A stretch of DNA of 64,000 bases, taken from the NCBI RefSeq assembly GCF_040412425.1, contig NC_089742.1, positions 73,889,625-73,953,624 on the forward strand, read 5' to 3'. Positions 57,721-64,000 of the stretch are shown here, piece by piece. This stretch comes from Macrobrachium rosenbergii. Its lineage: Eukaryota; Arthropoda; Malacostraca; Decapoda; Palaemonidae. Position numbers and translations under genes: made by a program. Positions within the stretch are counted from its first letter, which is position 1, and each line of letters opens with the position of its first letter. Below the pieces are notes generated by a model that worked only from the letters and a program-made list of their open reading frames with translations, had not been told where the DNA came from and searched no databases.

Positions 57721-58588
57721 TCCCTGTTTCTTTCTAAAGAAGAGATTTGCTAGACTGAGCCTCAAAGAACAATAATTAATGATTTTATATCAAGTTGCCC
57801 TAAAGATATTTTCTTATTATCAAAACATATATGCAATTATACTGTATATCCAAATATATCCACATATACATATACAGTATACAGTAGTCCTCTGATTATT
57901 TACAATAATACAACTACGGCCCTGCCACATACGGTCAACAGCTGCATACGGTCAAAGAAAACTCTATGGATGTAAAATGGCAACTCTGTAACTTTACTCC
58001 CCCCTACCTTCTAAATACGGCATACCTGTGAACACTAAATAAGCTTATAAACAACAACCATCACATTTTAAACTGAACCTGATGCAAAAGGCAATTAGCT
58101 AGCTTATTTACTCATATCTTCAAAAAATAATGCTGTATAATTTATTTGTAAATAAAACCTTCTCTCTCATAAATGACACACAATATGGTAGGTGCACTGC
58201 ACGTACAGTAGTCTACTGAATAACATGGGTATCACTTTGCTTTAACTATTTTGCCTACATACATGAAAAAACCTTTTACTTATAAAAGCAAAACCTTTTT
58301 TTTTTTACTTGTATGCAATACACAATATGATAGATATAGGTATCTACAGGCTAATCCTTAGCCTACCTGTGTTTACTCAAAACTTATCATGGTGTTATCG
58401 CCATAAATGCAACTTTATACAGTAAATTTATCAGATGTTACCATATTGTACTATAATTCATTTATTTTACTTATAATTCGATGAATTTGCCTTTTTTACT
58501 CATTGTTGTACTGTATCTCCTTACCCTGAATTACGCCAAGTATTGGATCATTCATATTGCGCTTCAGACTGGGCTCTACCAATGTGTA

Positions 58589-58645
<57 letters not shown>

Positions 58646-60388
58646 GAACATTATTTAAATATATTTATTATTAATCTTGTTTTCTTATGATCACTGATTT
58701 CTCATATCGTGGAAACTGTGTGTGTGTCCATGAAATTTGATGTTTACATATTTAGTACATACAGCATTTCTCAACGAAGTTGTGTCCAAAACAAATTCAT
58801 TTTAAGAACACTACCAAAAAGTAATTAATCAACTGTTTTATTGTAATTAAGGATTTTTCATCAACTACTTGTGTGTGTGTATATTTAATCTACACGTACA
58901 ATGGTATTTCAACGATGATGATGTCACTGCTTAGCTTTTCTTTATTAGATGATTCTAATATGATTACCGCACATATAACAGTACACAAGAGAATTTCATC
59001 TCAACCATTAACTTTTCAGTTCATTTCATAATATTATTTTGAAACTTGCCCAATGTTTACATTCATGTTTCATAAGCTTCATAAGTTTCATGAGCTTCAG
59101 TTGGCTCTGGTGTGATAATCCTCAGAATCAACTGAAATGAAGTTAAATAAAACTTGAGTGAATGTGGAAACGTGTAAGCAATGCCGGTGAAAAAAAGTGT
59201 TACACACAACACACAAATGTTCATGCAACGTTTGCATAACACGTATGTGTCATATTTTCGGCAGCATTGCTTACATTTACGCATTCACTCAAATTTTTCT
59301 AGTTTATTCTTCGCTTTTCTGTGGCCTTTTTTCATAGCTTTACAACTAGAACAAAGCTGCTTAATGGGTCAAGGCATCCTTATTACAGTATATCTGTTAC
59401 AAACTATTTATAAAAAAAATCACAAGTCTGCATGTGAAAAAAGTACATTCTTCCGAAAAATGACATACGGCAACTGTTTCCCAGTAACCCTGAAACCTCA
59501 ACTAGTTGTTTCATGGATCAAAAAGACTTTTGATAAAAAATATTTTTTTTTGTGATAAAAACATAAATTTTACACTATGGTGAAATGTCAGATCTATGCA
59601 TGGTGCATCTCCTCGCATGGGACATGGCAACTCCTCCCCAGCATGCAAATAGTGTAATCTATGACACAAGTTAACTCGGGAATGTAAACATGACATATTT
59701 CAAAGTTTAATATCTTCCTAAGTTTTAATAATTTTCCAACAAAAATTATGCCCTACTATTATCTTATACAGAACAACCTCCCAAAGATAAAAGAACATGC
59801 TTAATTTTTTACATATTTTTGCAAAAAATCCAGAAAGGGAAGGAGATTAGCAACAACAATGTACCAAAAACCTACAAAGCAACCCTGTGCAACAGCATAT
59901 AAGAAGAAGGAAAAGTACTTGCATTCATGACTGAAGCCTTATGCTCCAGAATGAAACAAAATTTAAATCATGCTCTAACCAAGACTGTAGTGAAAACAGC
60001 CTAAATCGCAGACTTCACAGGTGCCAATGTACTCAAGAATGAAAGAGAGAGAATTCCTCAACCAAATGATAACAGAGGAAAACACAACTATGAATGAGCT
60101 GCGTAAACACATAGGATAATTCCTCTACATGATGTTCCTTGTCTGCCATGCAGAAGAAAAGTTGAGGCAACAAAAGCCAAACCCTCCAATAAAACCCTTA
60201 ACAACATGGGAAGGATGGCGCCAGAAAGTGGACAATCTTGTGGCATCATGCCAACAACACACCAGATTGTGGCATCACACTAAATAACACCACAAGATTG
60301 TTAAGAAGTGCATTCTCCAGGCACATCTTACCTAAATCACCAAGAGACAGTTGAGAAGACTCCGATGTAACAGCACTAACGTAAAATG
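57721..60388. other. AT-rich interval, microsatellite, no gene
   Basis: A (TTA)n run lies at 58590-58645 and a palindrome at 59139-59305. Short frames on both strands have no recognisable motif. The TACAGTAGTCCTCTGATTAT sequence near 57890 could be a transposon end, but no partner was found. Confidence 0.5.
59139..59305. repeat. Imperfect palindrome (possible hairpin MITE)
   Basis: The arm GAGTGAATGTGGAAACGTGT to AAGCAATGCCGG (59155-59188) pairs with CGGCAGCATTGCTTACATTT to GCATTCACTC (59259-59290). The loop is about 70 bases. A foldback transposon or cruciform-forming sequence is possible. Confidence 0.6.
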
Positions 60389-60845
60389 AGCAAATTTTTT
60401 AAGTAATTTGTATTTTTCCTAACATACAAGCCCAAAGTTCTTTACATAAAATTTAACTTGTGAATGCGAGCTGGAATGGCCCGTTACCTATCCACAGGTA
60501 GGGGGAAGACTCGCCCACCTGACTATATATACTCCACTTTGATTTCTGGCCCAGGTACCAGAGTGAGCAGTGGCTGAGGTGGGCCACTCATGTAAAAAAA
60601 CTTCAGGTTTGTATGTTAGGAAAAATATAAATTACTTTACAAATCTGCTATTTGTTCTTACAAAAATACAAATCTTCATTCTTTATATAGAATTACCCAT
60701 TGGTGGGAGGAATCTGGGTACTCTGAACCGACTGGTTGGTTCTATCCACCTGGGAAACACCCTCCTAGTCTAGCAGAGCAGAGGAAGGTATCCCACACCT
60801 TTAGCTTGTTGGACATTTGAGATGTTGCAACTGCTAGACTTCTGG

Positions 60846-61333
60846 CCTTACCTTACAGACCTTACAGTTCGTTCGGGTTGCCCTAGGTCCCTCTGTGATG
60901 CACCTCTGATGTCTACCAGAGAACTGCTAATGCATCTTTCGGTATATTTTGCATCTTCCAGTCTTGGATGGTCTGGGATGCATCTTAGATATTTGTCGAG
61001 CTTATTCTTAAACACATCTACGCTCACTCCTAATATGTTCCTCAGATGAGCTGGTAGCGCACTGAATAGACGCTGCATTATTGATGCTGGTGCGTGGTGG
61101 ATTAATGTCCTGTGTGCTTTCCTTAGTTTTCCTGGTATAGTTTTGGACACTATTAATCTACCTCTGCTTGCTCTTTCTGATATTTTAGCTCCACGATGTT
61201 TTCGGTAATTCCTTCTATCTGTTTCCATGCCTGGATTATCATGTAGCGTTCTCTTCTCCTTTCGAGACTACATAAATTTAAGAACTGTAGTCTTTCCCAG
61301 TAGTCAAGGTCCTTAACTTCTTCTATTCATAGA
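60846..61333 (-). mobile_element. 3' end of a non-LTR retrotransposon inside DIRS-E
   Basis: The minus strand encodes the C-terminus of a LINE reverse transcriptase polyprotein: FLNLCSLERRRERYMIIQAW, KQIEGI, then LIHHAPASIMQRLFSALPAH, LRNILGVSVDVFKNKLDKYL, RCIPDHPRL. The RRRERYMIIQAWK and FK-KLDKYL---PD-P pattern is common in CR1/RTE-like elements of invertebrates. It is 5'-truncated, as usual for LINE insertion. Confidence 0.75.
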
Positions 61334-61749
61334 GTAATGAGTTTCCTTTCTTTACCTGGTGAAGGCTGCAAGAACTAGTATGTGTCGGAGACAACAAAAC
61401 AAGCTATTAAAACCAACAGACTTGTTTCTTTGTCTGTCTCTCCCCTTGTCTAGAGAGAGGGACAGACCAATATATAAAACAAAGATGATGGACAGGATAC
61501 CCCATTGCACAATTCACCTGCAATCCTTGTCCATGAAGCACATACCGGCTCTTAGCTTGACTCTTTGCCCAAAGCAAGAAAAAGGTGAAGAGAAAAGGGA
61601 TGAGACCAGTCACTCGCACACAAACACTTGCTCAATGAATACTGCAGACAAGATACAACCTGCCCCCTTAAGGGAGCTGGGTGAACTACACAACTTGTTG
61701 GGCAGCCACCACAGGACCCACGGAAAACTTGTCCAAGGACTTGTGGACA

Positions 61750-62800
61750 ATGTCCCGAAGATAATGAGGTGAATTTAGTCTGGCACAACCACACCCCAGC
61801 TAGTAGCACCTGTTGAACCAACAGGTACTTTTGGAATGCAAGGGTCGGGGCAATGCCCCTGGCCCCGTGACCTCTCACCCAGACCGTATCCATCTTCCTC
61901 TCCAGACAAGGCCTAAGACTGCTTAATCATCTGGTGCAGCCAGAAAGAGATTGTGTTCTTGGACACCCCTTTCTGGGAAGAGCCAGTACTAACAAAAGAG
62001 GTGTTGACACCCAGGCCTGAGTTGTCGAGTTCTCTTACGACAGTACTGCAGCACCCTACCTGGCCACAGTAGCATCGCATATGGATTACTACCAACAAAA
62101 TTCTCTATGGAGAGGATCGAAAAAGGACTTGAACCTGACGTCAAGGAACAACGGATTCTGAGTCTTGCTACAAATTCAGGGATAAACTTGAGTATAACTG
62201 ATCCCCATCCCCTCGAGTGCTTAACATCAGAGAGGCCATGAAGCTCAACTATTCTCTTCGCTGAAGCCATGGCAAATAAGAAAAGAGTATTAGGATCAGA
62301 TCCCAGTCTGACGATTATCTCAGTGGCTCATAAGAGGTACAAGTCTGGCTCCTTAGAATAAGAGTCACAGGCCACCCAGGGGGCCTGAGTTCTCTGGGTG
62401 GGCAAGACAGTTTGAAGCTTCTCAGAAGCATGGAGATCTCCCACAAGGACTAGAGATCGTCTCCTTTCAACTTCAGGACTTGGCTAGGGCAGACCTGTGG
62501 CCCTTAATGGCCGAGACAGAAAGAAGCTTCCCTCAGCGAAGAAAGATGAGAAAGTCTGCTACCTGATGAAAAGTTGCTCTGATTGGAGAGAGACTTAGTC
62601 GACAACACCAATTACAGAAGACAGCCCATTCCCCCTGGTGCACAGCTGCTGAGGATTTCCAAAGGTATCCAGACATCTTTGCAGTGCAGCGAGAAAAACC
62701 TCTTGCTTGTAGGAGATGCTGGATAGTCTCTAGGCATGAAGTACCAGCGCTTCTACGGCCTGGTGATACCTTTATGTGCAGCTGACACAAAAGGTTGTGC
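61750..62800 (-). pseudogene. DIRS-E tyrosine recombinase
   Basis: From 62790: HLLQARGFSRCTAKMSGYLW, FCNWCCRLSLSPIRATFHQV, ADFLIFLR (N-terminal domain). Then MASAKRIVELHGLSDVKHSR carries the first catalytic arginine, followed by LKFIPEFVARLRIRCSL, RVLQYCRKRTRQLRPGCQHLF and SKNTISFWLHQMI. Box II reads RGHGARGIAPTLAF, keeping H-x-x-R. The end has GVWLCQTKFTSL; the tyrosine codon is recovered only after a one-base shift (TSLYLRDIV-like). This is the best conserved catalytic set among the recombinases here, but the frames are broken. Confidence 0.8.
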
Positions 62801-63730
62801 CACAGAGAAATTTCTCTTGGGATCTCAGATAACAGAGCTAGTAGGTCAGGATACCACTTGGCCTATGATAACCTTGGGGGCCACCAAAGTCAACCTGAGA
62901 TTCGGGGTAATCAGCACTCTGTTGATTACCCGACGAATCAAGCAAAATAGAGGAAAGGTGTAGGCTACTTGATTGTCCCTTAGGTGCTAGACGGCATCCT
63001 CCATAGCAGCCCATGGGTCCACCACTACTGAACAGAATACTGGAAGCTTCCTGTTGTGCCAGGTGGCAAACAGATCTATACTCGGAGCTCCGCAAAGCTC
63101 GAAGTCTCTGCAATGCCTGGATGCAAAGACCATTCAGTCCCTGGCTTTGGCAACTGAGCTTGTCTGCTACTACATTCTGGGTACTGGAATGCACCTGGAT
63201 GACAGCTCTACCAAGTGAGCTATTGCCCACTTGTGCATCTGCACTACCAACCAATGATGCGGGAAGGACATCAGTCCCCCCTGCTTGTTGAGATATGTTA
63301 CTACCGTGGTGTTGCCGCTCATCAACACTACAGAGTGCCCCATCACTTGATTCGAAAAATCCTGAAGGGCCAGAAATGCATCCTTCAGTTCCAGGATAAT
63401 GATGTGGAAGTGCTTGTCCTGGTCCTACATACCTGATATTAACTCCTCCTCCAAGTGTACATCCCACACCTCAATGGATGCATCTGAAAACAGGAGCACT
63501 TCTGGAGGGGGAGTTGCCAAATGGCACTCCTATTGTGAGGTCATCCAGCCACCAACTTAGGTCACTCCTTACTTCCTCAAACTGAATAACAGGAAAGAAA
63601 GGAAGGTCTCTCTCCAGAGACCAGAACTCCATTAACTGCCACTGAAGAGAGCAGAGGTGAAGCTGCCCATGAGGGACCAGTCTCTCCAATGACAACAGGT
63701 GACCCAGAATGACCTGCCAATGCCAAGAAG
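62801..63730 (-). pseudogene. DIRS-E RNase H region and linker
   Basis: Minus-strand MSLERLVPHGQLHLCSLQWQ, RSDLSWWLDDL and APVFRCIH (63695-63471) match the entry to DIRS RNase H (usual RLHMRSLQWHL, WW, LFSDAS; here FRCIH replaces FSDAS). Below 63470 the pieces QVHSSTQNVVADKLS and SEYRSVCHLAQQEASSILFS follow the RNase H exit and linker. 63731-64000 continues toward the reverse transcriptase (minus-strand YPGILIDMATV-like) but is cut by the window edge. Confidence 0.6.
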
Positions 63731-64000
63731 GTTATTTCTGAGTAGACAGAACCTTCTGAGCTACCTCCCTGAACTTGCTGATGCGAGAGTCTGAAAGGAA
63801 AACTCTCACTGTTGCCATGTCTATCAGTATGCCCGGGTACTTTACTGTCTGCTTGGGCATGAGATCCAACTACTCAAAGTTTCTCACCAAGCTGAGAAAG
63901 TGACAAAACCCAAGGAGACAATCACTGTCCCAAAGCAACTACAGCAATGAGCTCACCAGGACTAAGCAACTGTTCTGGTACCTCAACAGACATATCCTGT

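Larger units (their letters stand above)
60389..64000 (-). mobile_element. DIRS-E: same family as DIRS-B, runs off the window
   Basis: The left end from 60389 (AGCAAATTTTTTAAGTAATT, TTTTTCCTAACATACAAGCC) and internal complementary region at 60602-60695 match DIRS-B closely. Minus-strand order follows: recombinase 61750-62800, linker and RNase H 62800-63730. A LINE 3' end is inserted at about 60846-61333. The rest of the element lies beyond 64000. Confidence 0.85.

Noticed and set aside
58481..58690. Poly-tyrosine frame
   Set aside because: Translation of a (TTA)n microsatellite.

Overview
This is a repeat-choked stretch of an animal nuclear genome. Intron-containing host exons, non-LTR and DIRS retrotransposons, Tigger/pogo and piggyBac DNA transposons, a tRNA-derived SINE and long microsatellites all point to an arthropod. 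The mix (abundant DIRS elements plus this SINE type) fits a decapod crustacean best, but that is an inference.

The only host gene I can identify with certainty is a UBE2J2-type ubiquitin-conjugating enzyme (ER-associated E2) on the minus strand. Two consecutive coding exons are visible, 30941-31175 (catalytic core with the active cysteine) and 5933-6061 (end of the E2 fold). They are separated by a 24,879-bp intron, and the remaining exons lie outside the window or were not found. The intron holds, left to right: a decayed complete-length DIRS element (DIRS-A, 6414-14266); remains of an older DIRS element (DIRS-F) split by a 7.6-kb DIRS element (DIRS-1, 14580-22192) and a 2.9-kb Tigger element (23298-26229); and a pogo-like element (26975-28698). 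DIRS-1 itself carries three later insertions: a Tigger-type MITE, a SINE and a piggyBac-type MITE.

Left of the short exon (1-5900) are a Tigger/jerky-like fragment, a decayed piggyBac transposase and assorted non-autonomous pieces. Right of the catalytic exon (31.2-64 kb) are two Tigger-type MITEs, a DIRS fragment (33.6-35.4 kb), one or two unassigned exon-like segments (36.6-37.2 kb), and a nearly full-length I-clade LINE with RNase H (about 37.27-43.25 kb). A multi-level nest follows: DIRS-B (44398-57720) contains a Tigger-type element (47002-55021), which contains another DIRS element (DIRS-C, 47356-54056). DIRS-B also contains a 2.2-kb piggyBac-type element with five internal repeats (55086-57267). 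A further DIRS copy of the DIRS-B family (DIRS-E, 60389 to the window end) is interrupted by a LINE 3' end.

DIRS elements encode Gag, reverse transcriptase/RNase H and a tyrosine recombinase. They end in inverted terminal repeats, and an internal region carries the complements of both termini side by side. I could read that architecture directly in DIRS-A, DIRS-1, DIRS-C and DIRS-B, and one end of it in DIRS-E. All copies are disabled by stops, frameshifts, deletions or nested insertions, so the window is a layered record of successive transposition rather than a working system.
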